The notes beneath the pieces were generated by a model that made no database searches, had not been told where the DNA came from, and was given only the letters and a program-made list of their open reading frames with translations. Shown piece after piece: positions 45,599-54,940 of a DNA stretch of 64,000 nucleotides. The translations under genes and the position numbers were made by a program. Positions within the stretch are counted from its first letter, which is position 1. Every line of letters starts with the position of its first letter. The DNA is from CAZMNY01 sp964567745 (GTDB lineage: Bacteria > Planctomycetota > Planctomycetia > Pirellulales > Pirellulaceae): NCBI GenBank assembly GCA_964567745.1, contig CAZMNY010000035.1, forward strand, positions 25,304 through 89,303. Reading direction: 5' to 3'.

Positions 45599-47302
45599 TC
45601 ACCCGTAAGCGCCGTGCAAAAACCAGCGCGGATGGTTTAGTTCGCGGAACAGCCAAAAGCGATTGCCCTCCTCGGTCTCAATGCGGTAGTAATCTCTCTG
45701 CACGCTGGGACCCCGCCACCATCCCGTTTCGATTCGCTCCGGCCCCCAGTGCTTGGCGACACGATGCGACTGACGCTCATGCAGAAACTGCCTCGGCGGA
45801 CACTCTCCGACGGGCGCTGCGGGAAGCTCGCATGGCGGGGAAAACAATTGCAAGGGCCGGTGGGCGGCGATATGCCTTCGCTTGCTCGCTGTTCGCCTCT
45901 TGCGATGGCTCCCGCTCCCGGCCGGCTCGAGCACACAACTCCGTTCGGGCTGCGGGTCCGCCGTTAGTCGAGGCCGCAACACGCGGTGCCCGCCGAGGCG
46001 CGCTGCCAGGCGATCGAGTAACATGGCGAATTGTCTTGTGCGAGAACGCTTCGCGTCGCCAAACAGTTCGGCTTGCTGAATCTCCAGCGGCGCCGAAATG
46101 GCCGCCGACAGCTCAATCTTCACGGCGGCGCCTCCCAAACGAAACTGCTCCAGCTGCATTCGCATCAGATCCCACAGATGCTCGGCATTGCATGTGGGCT
46201 GAAACAACTCCACCTGCAACTGCTCCGCCGGCTTTTCGTGCAAGTGGACAACACATTGCAATCGAATGGCACCTCGATCACGTCTATCTAACAACTTGCA
46301 GACCTCGCCAATCAACCGCCGCACAACCTCCTCCACATCCGCTTGACGCGACGTCGGCGTGTCGCCAACCCAAACCGAATGAAACTCATCCGGCGAACGA
46401 TGCGCTATCAACGACTCGGGCGCGCGTCCGCGAAGCTGCTCCAACCTCAGCGGTAACGCGGCGCCAAACCGACTGGGCAAACTGCTTTTCGGCAGCCTCT
46501 CCAGCTCTTCAATTCGCTTGACTCCCAAACATCGCAACGACTCCACGACGCCAGACGCGATTCGTAACGCTTCGGTCGGCAACCGCCCGATCTCCTCCGC
46601 CTCCTCGGCCGCGAACCAGGATCGGCTGCGGGGCAGGGCGGCGCCGCTCTTTCCCAGCGGCTTCCCCGACAGCCTTACTGGCGGCTCTGCGAAAAAGCGC
46701 CCGTAGCGAGCCAGAGCCCAGGCGGCGCCGATACAGGACGCGACGGCAACGGAGGCGTACAAATCTCGCCCGCGAAATGATTTGGCGACCAATTCCGCCA
46801 TCCTTGCTTCATCGCCGAAGATCGAGCCCAACCCGGTCACGTCGAACAATAGGAAGTCGACGCTCGGCGAGCCGCCCAGAGTCGTCGTATCCGTCGTTGC
46901 CGTGCCCGTCTTCGCGGCTCCTGTCTTCGAGGTCGAGTTCGCAGGCCGTTTGCCGCGCAGCGATTTGGCGGCGACCGTCTCCCACCCGACCAACGGGCTG
47001 AACTGCTGACACCACACCGCCAGTTCAGCCAACACATCGAGGTCGACTTCCGGTTGATGCGGTTCGACCAACCCGGGCGTCGAGTCGCTCGAGTCGCCTT
47101 CGACCAGCGAGTTCGCCTCGGTTAACGGCATGTCGCGGCGAACGCCTAGCCGCCAGGCGGCGGATGAGCAGGCCGCAATCCGCAAGCCTCGCCGAGCGTC
47201 GCGCCAGTGTAACAGCACGGGCCGCGACTTGAGTTCAGGTCGAGCGGCAACGATCCGCTGGACTGGCCAGTTGGGAAGCCAGATGCAAAGTATACGTTTC
47301 AT
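45599..47302 (-). CDS. imuB: ImuB, Y-family polymerase-like protein
   Basis: 567 residues. It starts RILCIWLPNWPVQRIVAARP, the inactive Y-family N-terminus where the usual catalytic acid of true Y polymerases is missing. An insertion rich in Thr/Lys/Gly (about 113-145) is unusual. A beta-clamp motif, QAELF, sits at 410-414, and QVELF at 373-377 is a possible second match. The C-terminal part carries the typical RLAARLGGHRVLRPRL and the end GWWRGPSVQRDYYRIETE with FWLFRELNHPRWFLHG, the extension shared by ImuB proteins. It should act as a clamp-tethered scaffold for DnaE2 and ImuA. Confidence 0.93.
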   Translation of the reverse strand: MKRILCIWLPNWPVQRIVAARPELKSRPVLLHWRDARRGLRIAACSSAAWRLGVRRDMPLTEANSLVEGDSSDSTPGLVEPHQPEVDLDVLAELAVWCQQFSPLVGWETVAAKSLRGKRPANSTSKTGAAKTGTATTDTTTLGGSPSVDFLLFDVTGLGSIFGDEARMAELVAKSFRGRDLYASVAVASCIGAAWALARYGRFFAEPPVRLSGKPLGKSGAALPRSRSWFAAEEAEEIGRLPTEALRIASGVVESLRCLGVKRIEELERLPKSSLPSRFGAALPLRLEQLRGRAPESLIAHRSPDEFHSVWVGDTPTSRQADVEEVVRRLIGEVCKLLDRRDRGAIRLQCVVHLHEKPAEQLQVELFQPTCNAEHLWDLMRMQLEQFRLGGAAVKIELSAAISAPLEIQQAELFGDAKRSRTRQFAMLLDRLAARLGGHRVLRPRLTADPQPERSCVLEPAGSGSHRKRRTASKRRHIAAHRPLQLFSPPCELPAAPVGECPPRQFLHERQSHRVAKHWGPERIETGWWRGPSVQRDYYRIETEEGNRFWLFRELNHPRWFLHGAYG

Positions 47303-47568
47303 GTTCGCTTCTCACTCGTCGCTCCAAGACGCAAGGTCCTAGCCAGAGGACGTAAGTAACTATCGACATCGCCAGTGGTGCGGGGGCTCCTGAAACGGCC
47401 GTTAGTAGCAGGCGAGGCTCCGCCTTGGTTGGAGGCGACGGCAACTGAGCTTGCTTGGACAAGTGCTGCATAACGGCAACGGCTTGCTGTATCTCTTGTG
47501 GTGCTGCCTTGCCTGCGGCAAACGAGTTAAACGAAAACATGGGCGAGGCTTTACGCCGCCGGGGTAAA
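47303..47568. other. Spacer between imuA and imuB carrying a dispersed-repeat relative
   Basis: 266 bases, unusually long for this operon. It contains at 47506-47536 a shortened relative of the GCCTTGCCTGCGGC repeat seen at 9471 and 21132. No coding frame with protein character. Confidence 0.4.
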
Positions 47569-48381
47569 TCAACCTACGGCGTTGCTCAAAACGCCAGTCA
47601 CATCATCCATCGCCAATTCCACCACACCGCCGCCCCGACCGCCGCGACACCTCAGGACTTCGATGCGAAACCGTCGGGGTCCGCGACTGGGGCGAGGTTG
47701 AACGAGCAGTTGCGAGGCGGACCAAGTCGGTTGGCCACGGACGCTCAAGGGGCGTTGAAAGTGGCCGATGGCGCCCCCATCCTCGGCGGCCAATTGCAAT
47801 CGGCGGAACCAACGCCAATCCAAGCAGTCGAGCTCCGCCCAGACTGCGGCAACTCCCGGACAACGCAAGGCCTGATCCAAGGCCCACAATTCATCCGACT
47901 CCGACTCGGCTCGCACCACCACGAGCCGCTCTAAGTCCAACCCCATGGCCGAGGCCGCTGGCGGATAGAACTGCTCGCGGCGATCCATAACCACCACCGC
48001 ACCGCCCTCCCACATCGCTTCACGCGCCGCAATGAGAGCCAGCGAGGCGGCGCCGGAACCGGCGGCTGGCGACAGCCACTCAATCAGCGACCCCGGTGCA
48101 AACCCCCGTTCGGGCAGCAGGCGATCGAGAGCGTCCGAACCGCTACTGATTGGATCGCCCTTCGCTTCGAACTGCGATCGCTCAAGCCGACAAACCTCGC
48201 CCCGCAACCGCTTCACCAACTCACCCCGCTCTCCCTCCACCAACGGCGCGAGGCGCAGTGGAGTTGTGTCAGCGCGGGAATGGGGAGACGAGGCGAGTGT
48301 CGAAGTCGATTCGATTGAATGGCCGGTTTGCGCCTGAGTTGGCTGGTGAATCTGCAGTTCGGGTTGGGATGATGTGGCCAT
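47569..48381 (-). CDS. imuA: ImuA, RecA-like inhibitor/partner of the mutagenic cassette
   Basis: 270 residues from the ATG at 48379-48381 (MATSSQPELQ); the open frame continues upstream to 48498 but that part contains the presumed operator side. After a 60-residue disordered start, VKRLRGEVCRLERSQF begins the conserved domain; GFAPGSLIEWLSPAAGSGAASL (about 135-155) is where RecA has its P-loop, here not a functional Walker A. VVVMDRREQFYPPAASAMGLD is also family-typical. ImuA is the first gene of the cassette and is reported to bind RecA and ImuB in other bacteria. Confidence 0.88.
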   Translation of the reverse strand: MATSSQPELQIHQPTQAQTGHSIESTSTLASSPHSRADTTPLRLAPLVEGERGELVKRLRGEVCRLERSQFEAKGDPISSGSDALDRLLPERGFAPGSLIEWLSPAAGSGAASLALIAAREAMWEGGAVVVMDRREQFYPPAASAMGLDLERLVVVRAESESDELWALDQALRCPGVAAVWAELDCLDWRWFRRLQLAAEDGGAIGHFQRPLSVRGQPTWSASQLLVQPRPSRGPRRFRIEVLRCRGGRGGGVVELAMDDVTGVLSNAVG

Positions 48382-48502
48382 CGGTTTTGCTTGCCAATGT
48401 GTTCTGAACAGCCACCGAAATTTCAGTGTCGCTGTGGGTGCGCATCCCTGTTGTTTCGGCTTTCCATCCCTCCCTGCGGCTCGAATTCGACGAGCCATGG
48501 AG

Positions 48503-48522
48503 TACTGTACATATGTATCGTA
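48503..48522 (-). promoter_or_regulatory. Putative LexA/SOS operator upstream of imuA
   Basis: TACTGTACATATGTATCGTA matches the E. coli LexA consensus TACTGTATATATATACAGTA at 16 of 20 positions. It contains a perfect 10-base palindrome TACATATGTA (48508-48517) flanked by outer GTAC arms (48502-48505 and 48520-48523). It lies about 120 bases before the imuA ATG, in the promoter region. The planctomycete LexA motif is not known to me, so the identity is inference. Confidence 0.55.
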
Positions 48523-48557
48523 CCGCTGTCAACAAAAACATAAATGGATTTCGGAGG

Positions 48558-49484
48558 TCAGTCGCTTTGGTGCATATAGACGTCGCTTGAAGGGTAGGGA
48601 AAGCTGAAGCCTCTCGCGTCGAAACCCTGCTTGATCGCCTCGACCAAGTCCCATTTGGTGCCCCAATAGTCGGCCGAATTCACCCAAGGCCGGACCACGA
48701 AGTTGACGCTGCTGTCTCCCAATTCATCGACCGCCACGACCGCTTCCGGCTCCGCCAGCACGCGCTCATCCGCCTCAAGCGTCTCAACAAGAAACCGCTT
48801 CACCGCCTGCAGGTTGTCCCCGTAACCACAGCCGATCACCAGGTCGATTCGTCGAGTGTCATTGGCTGAGAAATTGCTGATGTTCGAGGAAGTGATCTGA
48901 CCATTGGGCACGATGATGCGAACGTTGTCGCCGGTCTTCATGATCGTGCTGAACAACTGAATCTCCTCAACGCTGCCGGACGTTCCGCCAGCGTTCACAA
49001 AGTCTCCCACCTGAAACGGCTTGAAAAGAATCAGCAGGACCCCCGAGGCAAAATTGCCAAGCGAACCTTGCAAGGCCATTCCAATGGCGAATCCAGCCGC
49101 GGCCAGGATCGCCGCAAACGAGGTCGTCTCCACTCCTAAAGATTGCAAGGCGGCCAAGACGACAACGACCGTCAACAAAGACGAAATGATATTGCCGAGG
49201 AACTTGGCCAACGTCTCATCCAGGCCCGCCCTGGTCATGATTCGGCGAGCCGCCGCGGTCAGCATACGAGCGGCGAACCGCCCCACCATGAAAATCACCA
49301 CGGCCGGAAGCAGGTGCTCCAGCAAGGCAGGAACCACAACGGTCGTCAACGCCTCCATATACTCGCCGGCCGTCAGCAGGCGCCATAACTCGGCCATCGA
49401 ATTCTCAATCGCGGCCGCCGTCTTCGACTCCGCATTGCCGCCCTGGCCCAAAACCAAGAACCATGTGTGAACCATCGTCATCAC
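48558..49484 (-). CDS. MscS-family mechanosensitive ion channel
   Basis: 308 residues with three transmembrane helices (about 50-72, 98-118, 122-150) after a short periplasmic start. The pore-lining third helix and its continuation FAAILAAAGFAIGMALQGSL and GNFASGVLLILFKPFQVGDF are the hallmark of MscS, and the beta-domain with VNAGGTSGSVEEI and VPNGQITSSNISNFS follows. It releases small osmolytes when membrane tension rises. It starts with MMTMVHTW and there is no linked gene in the same direction. Confidence 0.94.
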   Translation of the reverse strand: MMTMVHTWFLVLGQGGNAESKTAAAIENSMAELWRLLTAGEYMEALTTVVVPALLEHLLPAVVIFMVGRFAARMLTAAARRIMTRAGLDETLAKFLGNIISSLLTVVVVLAALQSLGVETTSFAAILAAAGFAIGMALQGSLGNFASGVLLILFKPFQVGDFVNAGGTSGSVEEIQLFSTIMKTGDNVRIIVPNGQITSSNISNFSANDTRRIDLVIGCGYGDNLQAVKRFLVETLEADERVLAEPEAVVAVDELGDSSVNFVVRPWVNSADYWGTKWDLVEAIKQGFDARGFSFPYPSSDVYMHQSD

Positions 49485-49854
49485 TCCCTAAATATCAGAT
49501 TACGGATCAACCGCAACGCATGGCATTCGCCTTGGAAAGAGCGTCTCGGAAAGCGCCTCAGAAAGCGCCGTCGCCAAACATCTGCGGACCTCGCCTCGAG
49601 CCAGACCGCCATTGTGAGGTTTGGCGAGCATTTGGGAAGGGAATTGCCTCATCGCGTGGCGAGTCGCGCCGGCTTCAGTTATCATCGCAGGCGATGGCGA
49701 AGATCAATTCGCCTCAAAAGTCATGCCTGAAATCCAGTGCCTTGTTGCCGAAGGGCCGTTGCCGAAGCGACCGGTTTTCGACGTGGGACAACAAAGCCGC
49801 TTACGACACTCGCTTGCATCCAGGCATTCTTGCCAAACAAAGGGTCTGCACACG
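49485..49854. other. Divergent intergenic region
   Basis: 370 bases between the MscS start and the ThuA start; overlapping open frames here have random composition. Holds both promoters; no element identified. Confidence 0.35.
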
Positions 49855-50853
49855 ATGAAAACTCTACTAATCGCTCCCGCACTCGCGATGCTTCTCGCCG
49901 CCTCCATTCCGTCGTTGGCTTCCGCTGAAAAGTGGGTTGTCTACCCAGGCGGAGACGGACAAGGCAAAGGAAACATCGTCCTCATCTCAGGTGACGAAGA
50001 GTATCGCTCGGAAGAGTCGTTCCCGATGCTGGGCAAAATACTTTCACAACGGCATGGTTTCAATTGCACGGTGCTGTTTTCTCAAAACGAAGACGGTGAA
50101 ATCAACCCCGACAACCAGGAAAACATTCCAGGCATGCATTTGATCGACAAGGCCGAGTTGTTGATCCTCGGCCTGCGGTTCCGCGAACTGCCGGACAAAG
50201 ACATGAAACACTTCGTTGACTACGTCGAAGCTGGCAAACCCATCATTGGAACGCGAACTTCAACGCATGCATTCAACTATTCGCGCAACAAAACGAGCCC
50301 GTTCGCCAAGTACAGCTTCAACAATCGCGAGTGGAAAGGCGGATTCGGACAACAAGTTCTCGGCGACACATGGATCAGCCATCACGGCCACCATAAACGC
50401 GAAAGCACTCGAGGCGTCGTCAACGCGCCAAATAAAGATCACCCGATTCTCAATGGCGTCGACGATGTTTGGGGACCGACTGATGTCTATGGCGTTCGCA
50501 ATCTGACCAAAGAGGCGACCATCTTGCTTCATGGCCAAGTGCTCGCCGGCATGTCGCCATCCGATCCGCCTGTCGACAACAAGAAAAACAACCCGATGAT
50601 GCCTGTCTTGTGGACCAAAGACTATCAAACCAACTCCGGCAAGACATCCAAAATCGTTTGCACAACCATGGGCTCATCGACCGACCTGCAAAGCGAAGGC
50701 CTGCGCCGTGCTATCGTCAATTCAGCTTACTGGACGCTTGGAATCAAAGTGCCCGCAAAAGCAAACGTAGACGTCGTCGGCCAGTACAAACCGACTCCAT
50801 ACGGATTCGGCTCGTACACCAAGGGCGTCAAGCCTTCCGATCACGAGCTGTAG
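49855..50853 (+). CDS. ThuA-domain secreted protein
   Basis: 332 residues from the ATG at 49855; signal peptide about 1-23 (LLIAPALAMLLAASIPSLAS). A glutamine-amidotransferase-like Rossmann fold follows, typical of planctomycete ThuA proteins: IVLISGDEEYRSEESFPML (40-58), ELLILGLRFRELPDKDMKHF, a long NYSRNKTSPF loop, and HPILNGVDDVWGPTDVY near 205. ThuA is involved in trehalose utilisation, but secreted planctomycete members have no shown activity. It stands 97 bases before the beta-propeller gene in the same direction. Confidence 0.9.
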   Translation: MKTLLIAPALAMLLAASIPSLASAEKWVVYPGGDGQGKGNIVLISGDEEYRSEESFPMLGKILSQRHGFNCTVLFSQNEDGEINPDNQENIPGMHLIDKAELLILGLRFRELPDKDMKHFVDYVEAGKPIIGTRTSTHAFNYSRNKTSPFAKYSFNNREWKGGFGQQVLGDTWISHHGHHKRESTRGVVNAPNKDHPILNGVDDVWGPTDVYGVRNLTKEATILLHGQVLAGMSPSDPPVDNKKNNPMMPVLWTKDYQTNSGKTSKIVCTTMGSSTDLQSEGLRRAIVNSAYWTLGIKVPAKANVDVVGQYKPTPYGFGSYTKGVKPSDHEL

Positions 50854-50950
50854 AATCGCACATTTCGAAAAGTCAAAACAACAATACGCTTTCCACGCAC
50901 ACAGCGGCGCGCGAGTAAGCGAAGCGAGCCGCTGCAACGATAAGAGACAA

Positions 50951-52303
50951 ATGACTCACTCCCCTTGCCGCCCCGTCGTGTTGCGTATCATCGCCACGGC
51001 GATGACTGTTTGCTTTGCGCTCGCCCTTGGCGGCTCGCCCGCGAATAGTGAGGACTGGCCCCAATGGAACGGTCCCACCCGAAACGGCCGTTGGATCGAA
51101 AAGGGCGTCGTCAAGGCGATTCCAGCCGATGGTCTCGTCGTCAAATGGCGAACACCCGTCAACCTTGGCTATTCAGGACCGGCCGTCGTCGGCGGCCGCG
51201 TCTATTTAACCGACTTCCGGCTCACCGAAGGTAAACTCAACAACAATCCCGGCTCACGCAACAAAGTGAGCGGGGTTGAACGAACCGTTTGCCTAGACGC
51301 AAAATCGGGCGAAATGATTTGGGAGCGACCTTACCAACGCCAATACAACATCTCCTACGCAAGCGGGCCTCGAGCCACGCCGACCGTGGATGGCAAACGC
51401 GTCTTCTCGCTTGGCGCCGAGGGTGATTTGCAATGCCTCGACGCGACGGACGGCAAGCAACTATGGCGAAAGGACCTCAAATCCGAGTACGAGACCGAGG
51501 CCCCGTTTTGGGGCTTCTCGGCGGCGCCTCTCGTCGATGGCGACAAGCTGATTTGCATCGTCGGGGGCAAAGGCAGCGTCGTCGTCGCCTTCGACAAAAC
51601 ATCGGGCAAGGAACTATGGCGAGCTTTGTCGGCCAGCGACGCCGCCTATTGCCCGCCAACGATTATCAACGCGGGCGGCGTACGACAATTGCTAATCTGG
51701 CACGCCGACGCACTCAACGGACTCAACCCCGAAACGGGCGAAGTCTATTGGACTGAGAAGCTGGCGCCGAGCTACAAGATGTCGATCATGGCGCCGCAAA
51801 AAGAAGGCGACTATCTTTTCGCCAGCGGCATCGGAACCATCGGCGCGGTATTCAAACTTAACCGAGACAAGCCGGGCCTCGAAATCGTCTGGCGAGGCGA
51901 TACGCGAACCGGCGTATACTGCGCGAACAGCACGCCGATTATTGACGCCGGAGTCATCTACGGATGCAGTTGCCGGGGCGGACAATTGCGAGCGGTCGAG
52001 TTGACGACCGGCAAACGATTCTGGGAGACGTTTAAGCCCACGACGAACGATCGCCGCGCGGGACACGGCACAGTTATGCTCACCAAGAACGGCGACCACT
52101 ATTATCTGTTCAATGAAACAGGCGATCTGATTATCGCCCAGCTCTCTCCCAAAGCCTATCGCGAGGTCGGCCGGTTTCATGTTCTCGAGCCGACGAACGA
52201 AGCGTTTGGGCGGAAGGTGGTTTGGAGCTACCCCGCGTTTGCGAATCGACATCTGTTCGTGCGCAACGACAAGGAAATCGTTTGCGTCTCTCTCGAAGAA
52301 TAG
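50951..52303 (+). CDS. PQQ-like beta-propeller repeat protein, secreted
   Basis: 450 residues with a signal peptide (hydrophobic core about 10-30, IIATAMTVCFALALGG). DWPQWNGPTRNGRW opens the classic planctomycete beta-propeller; the repeats show the alternating CLDAKSGEMIWERP, CLDATDGKQLWRKD and AFDKTSGKELWRA motifs with the tryptophan docking pattern. There is no evident catalytic domain. It may bind a polysaccharide or act in the cell envelope; the whole group has unknown function. The following methyltransferase starts four bases after the stop, so they are in one operon. Confidence 0.92.
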   Translation: MTHSPCRPVVLRIIATAMTVCFALALGGSPANSEDWPQWNGPTRNGRWIEKGVVKAIPADGLVVKWRTPVNLGYSGPAVVGGRVYLTDFRLTEGKLNNNPGSRNKVSGVERTVCLDAKSGEMIWERPYQRQYNISYASGPRATPTVDGKRVFSLGAEGDLQCLDATDGKQLWRKDLKSEYETEAPFWGFSAAPLVDGDKLICIVGGKGSVVVAFDKTSGKELWRALSASDAAYCPPTIINAGGVRQLLIWHADALNGLNPETGEVYWTEKLAPSYKMSIMAPQKEGDYLFASGIGTIGAVFKLNRDKPGLEIVWRGDTRTGVYCANSTPIIDAGVIYGCSCRGGQLRAVELTTGKRFWETFKPTTNDRRAGHGTVMLTKNGDHYYLFNETGDLIIAQLSPKAYREVGRFHVLEPTNEAFGRKVVWSYPAFANRHLFVRNDKEIVCVSLEE

Positions 52304-52306
52304 CGA

Positions 52307-53008
52307 ATGGCCGACTACGACGAGATTCGCCAGACGCTCGAAAATCAATACGCATTATCGGTCGACAGCGAAACGTTCGGGAAATGCTCGCTGCGCATTC
52401 ACCGCATCGTCAATCCAGACGAGCTGCTTGATGACGAACGAGTTCTCAGCGCCTCGCACGAGGAAATGGAATGGCATCCGTACTGGGTTCATTCGGGTGC
52501 CGCGGCGACAGGACTAGCTCACTGGCTCGGCGGCTTGTCGCTTGATGGCGTTTGCGTCCTCGACCTCGGCTGCGGGCTAGGCGTAACGACGGCCGTCATC
52601 GCGGCCGCTGGGGCCGTCGTCACCGCCTGCGACCACGCGCCTCCAGCCCTGGAATTCACGCGACTCAATACCGATCCATTCCGCGAGCGAGTTGATGTGC
52701 GGCAATTCGATTGGCGACACGACGTGCTAGACGACACGTTCGAGTTGATCGTGGGTAGCGACATCCTCTACAACCGCGCCGATCTACCCCACCTTCTCAA
52801 GATTTTCGAGCGAAATCTCAGGCAGGGCGGTGCCATATTGTTAGGCGATCCAGCCCGGCCGCTAACGAATAACCTACTCAAACAGATTCCAGAGCAGGGC
52901 TGGACGGTCACACGTCGCGAATTCACGACGGCGGTAGGCGAAGCTCGGATCGTGATCGTATGGCGGGGTGATCTCAGCCCCCTGAGCCGATCCTGGATTG
53001 AGATGTAG
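52307..53008 (+). CDS. Class I SAM-dependent methyltransferase
   Basis: 233 residues. The SAM-binding loop CVLDLGCGLGVTTAVIAAAG (about 80-99) and the following acidic residue in VVTACD are plain, and FELIVGSDILYNRAD (about 144-158) is motif IV; it resembles the METTL20/21 lysine-methyltransferase branch, where an N-terminal extension of about 70 residues precedes the core. It may methylate a protein or small molecule. Its start abuts the beta-propeller gene stop. Confidence 0.85.
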   Translation: MADYDEIRQTLENQYALSVDSETFGKCSLRIHRIVNPDELLDDERVLSASHEEMEWHPYWVHSGAAATGLAHWLGGLSLDGVCVLDLGCGLGVTTAVIAAAGAVVTACDHAPPALEFTRLNTDPFRERVDVRQFDWRHDVLDDTFELIVGSDILYNRADLPHLLKIFERNLRQGGAILLGDPARPLTNNLLKQIPEQGWTVTRREFTTAVGEARIVIVWRGDLSPLSRSWIEM

Positions 53009-53042
53009 AAGCGGCGAATTAGTATGAAATAGGGGCTCCACG

Positions 53043-54800
53043 ATGGCTGCTTTGCACCGTTGCCCCTTCTGTTTCTTTGATTCCGCCAGCGAGGATCGAC
53101 CGATTTCTTTTGGTTGGACGATAGCCGCCGAATGCCTGATTGTGCCTTGCGCGCTTTTGCTTGCGCTTGGTATTGGAGCAAACCGAATCGCAACCGCGGG
53201 CCGCAACGGCCTGCGCCGCGGCAGTCGAAGTCAGTGGCAATCCATCGCCATCGTCATGCTGCTCGCTGTCGGCATCAGCGTATGCGTCACATTGATCCGC
53301 ACGCCGTTTCCGCGAATTCACGACGAGTTTAGTTATTTGCTTGCCGCGGACATGTTCGCAATGGGACGAGTCGCGATGCCGAAACATCCGATGTGGGAGC
53401 ACTTCGAGACATTTCATGTGCTGGTACAACCGAACTACGCTTCCAAATACCCTCCAGCGCAAGGGCTCTTTCTGGCCTTGGGTCAATTGCTCGGATCGCC
53501 GATCGTCGGAGTCTGGCTCTCGACAGCGCTGGCGGCCGGGGCCAGTTGCTGGATGCTGCAAGGCTGGCTACCCAAGCGGTGGGCCTTCTTGGGCGGACTG
53601 CTGATCTGCGTATCGTATACCGTGATGATTCGCTGGGGCCAGAGCTATTGGGGAGGTGCGCCGGCAATGATCGGCGGGGCGCTGCTATGCGGAGGCTTCG
53701 CGCGGCACGTTCGAGCTCCCAACTTTATCGCCACCCTGGCGATGCTGCTCGGCGCTGCGATGCTCGCCACAACTCGGCCCTACGAGGGCGGCGTTCTCTG
53801 TGTCGTTATCGCACTTCACATCCTGGTCGCCTCCATTCGCCAGGGACGGATTCGCGAGCGAGACTTCTGGACGAAATTTGTCGCGCCGGGAATGGTTGGC
53901 AGCGGCGTATTGCTCGGCGGCCTGGCTCTCTACAACGTCGCGATTACCGGCAGCTGGAGCGATTTTCCTCACAGTAGTTTTCATCGCCAATACGCAGCAA
54001 CGCCGGTCTTTCACTGGCAGTCGCCGCCGCCCGAACCGACGTATCGGCACGAGGTAATTCGCGACTTCTGGACAGGTTGGGGAGCAGAGGCCTATAAACA
54101 ACAGCAGCATCCATCAATCTATTTCACGATTAGGTCGCAGGCTTCCATCGGAATGCTGTTCTCCTTCTTCGGCGTATCGCTGGTCATCCCTCTGTTGTCG
54201 GTGTCTTCGGTTCGAAAACGCCGCGGCGCACTAGTCGCGTTGCATGGCATCAGTGCCGTGTTAGTTGGTTCCGCATTCGTCCCTTGGGTTCAGCGACATT
54301 ATCTTGCTCCGATACTGCCGGTTGCGTATTTGCTCTTACTTCATTCCATTCGCCAGTTCTACGCGGCAAAACCTTGTCGCCGGAAACAACGTGCCGCCTT
54401 GGCCACAGCATGTCTTGTCGGCGCTGTCGCTGCACTCCTGTTGCGAGTGACGTACGAAGTCAACAAGCGCGAACATTGGGGTGCCGAACGCGCGCGGATC
54501 GAACGAGACCTGGAGCAACAACCGGGCGATGATCTGATTGTCGTTCGTTACGCCAACAATCACAAAGGCCTCGACGAATGGGTCTATAACAAGGCGGACA
54601 TCGACAACTCGCCGATTATCTGGGCGCGGGAGATGTCACCCGCCAAAAACCTCGAACTGCTTCGGCACTTCTCGAAAAGGCGGCATTGGCTGCTCCTCGC
54701 CGACACGAAGCCGCCGCGGTTGATCGAGCATACGGGCGGCCGGAAAGCGGGCGGCAGCGGCGAGAAACGCGATGAAACGACGGCTTCATCGGTAAAATAG
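53043..54800 (+). CDS. GT-C-fold membrane glycosyltransferase-like protein
   Basis: 585 residues with about 11 hydrophobic helices. FPRIHDEFSYLLAADMFA (about 83-100) has the aspartate-glutamate in the first external loop that is characteristic of ArnT/PMT-type GT-C enzymes, and PNYASKYPPAQGLFLALGQ (about 132-150) is strongly conserved in this bacterial group. Such enzymes transfer sugar from a polyprenyl phosphate carrier on the outer face of the membrane. It lies after the methyltransferase and before two other methyltransferases, which suggests glycan modification. The substrate is unknown. Confidence 0.82.
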   Translation: MAALHRCPFCFFDSASEDRPISFGWTIAAECLIVPCALLLALGIGANRIATAGRNGLRRGSRSQWQSIAIVMLLAVGISVCVTLIRTPFPRIHDEFSYLLAADMFAMGRVAMPKHPMWEHFETFHVLVQPNYASKYPPAQGLFLALGQLLGSPIVGVWLSTALAAGASCWMLQGWLPKRWAFLGGLLICVSYTVMIRWGQSYWGGAPAMIGGALLCGGFARHVRAPNFIATLAMLLGAAMLATTRPYEGGVLCVVIALHILVASIRQGRIRERDFWTKFVAPGMVGSGVLLGGLALYNVAITGSWSDFPHSSFHRQYAATPVFHWQSPPPEPTYRHEVIRDFWTGWGAEAYKQQQHPSIYFTIRSQASIGMLFSFFGVSLVIPLLSVSSVRKRRGALVALHGISAVLVGSAFVPWVQRHYLAPILPVAYLLLLHSIRQFYAAKPCRRKQRAALATACLVGAVAALLLRVTYEVNKREHWGAERARIERDLEQQPGDDLIVVRYANNHKGLDEWVYNKADIDNSPIIWAREMSPAKNLELLRHFSKRRHWLLLADTKPPRLIEHTGGRKAGGSGEKRDETTASSVK

Positions 54801-54940
54801 CCCGAAGGGATTGCTGGTTCGCCAAGCCGACTCGGCCCGTCCATTTCGCCAATTCGCGACATATTCTCGCCCTGGGCTCGAGCCCCAATTAATGTGGAAG
54901 AAGGTCTCGGTATTCTCCATCCACATTCACTGGAATCCTC

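Noticed and set aside
45832..46521. 229-residue plus-strand frame
   Set aside because: Antisense to imuB; composition rich in Arg/Pro/Ala/Ser without fold.
47235..47540. 101-residue frame in the imuA-imuB spacer
   Set aside because: Overlaps the imuB start in another frame and includes the dispersed-repeat relative; no family character.
49463..49858. 131-residue frame upstream of the ThuA gene
   Set aside because: Arg/Ser/Lys-rich random composition and overlap with both neighbours' ends; likely promoter region.
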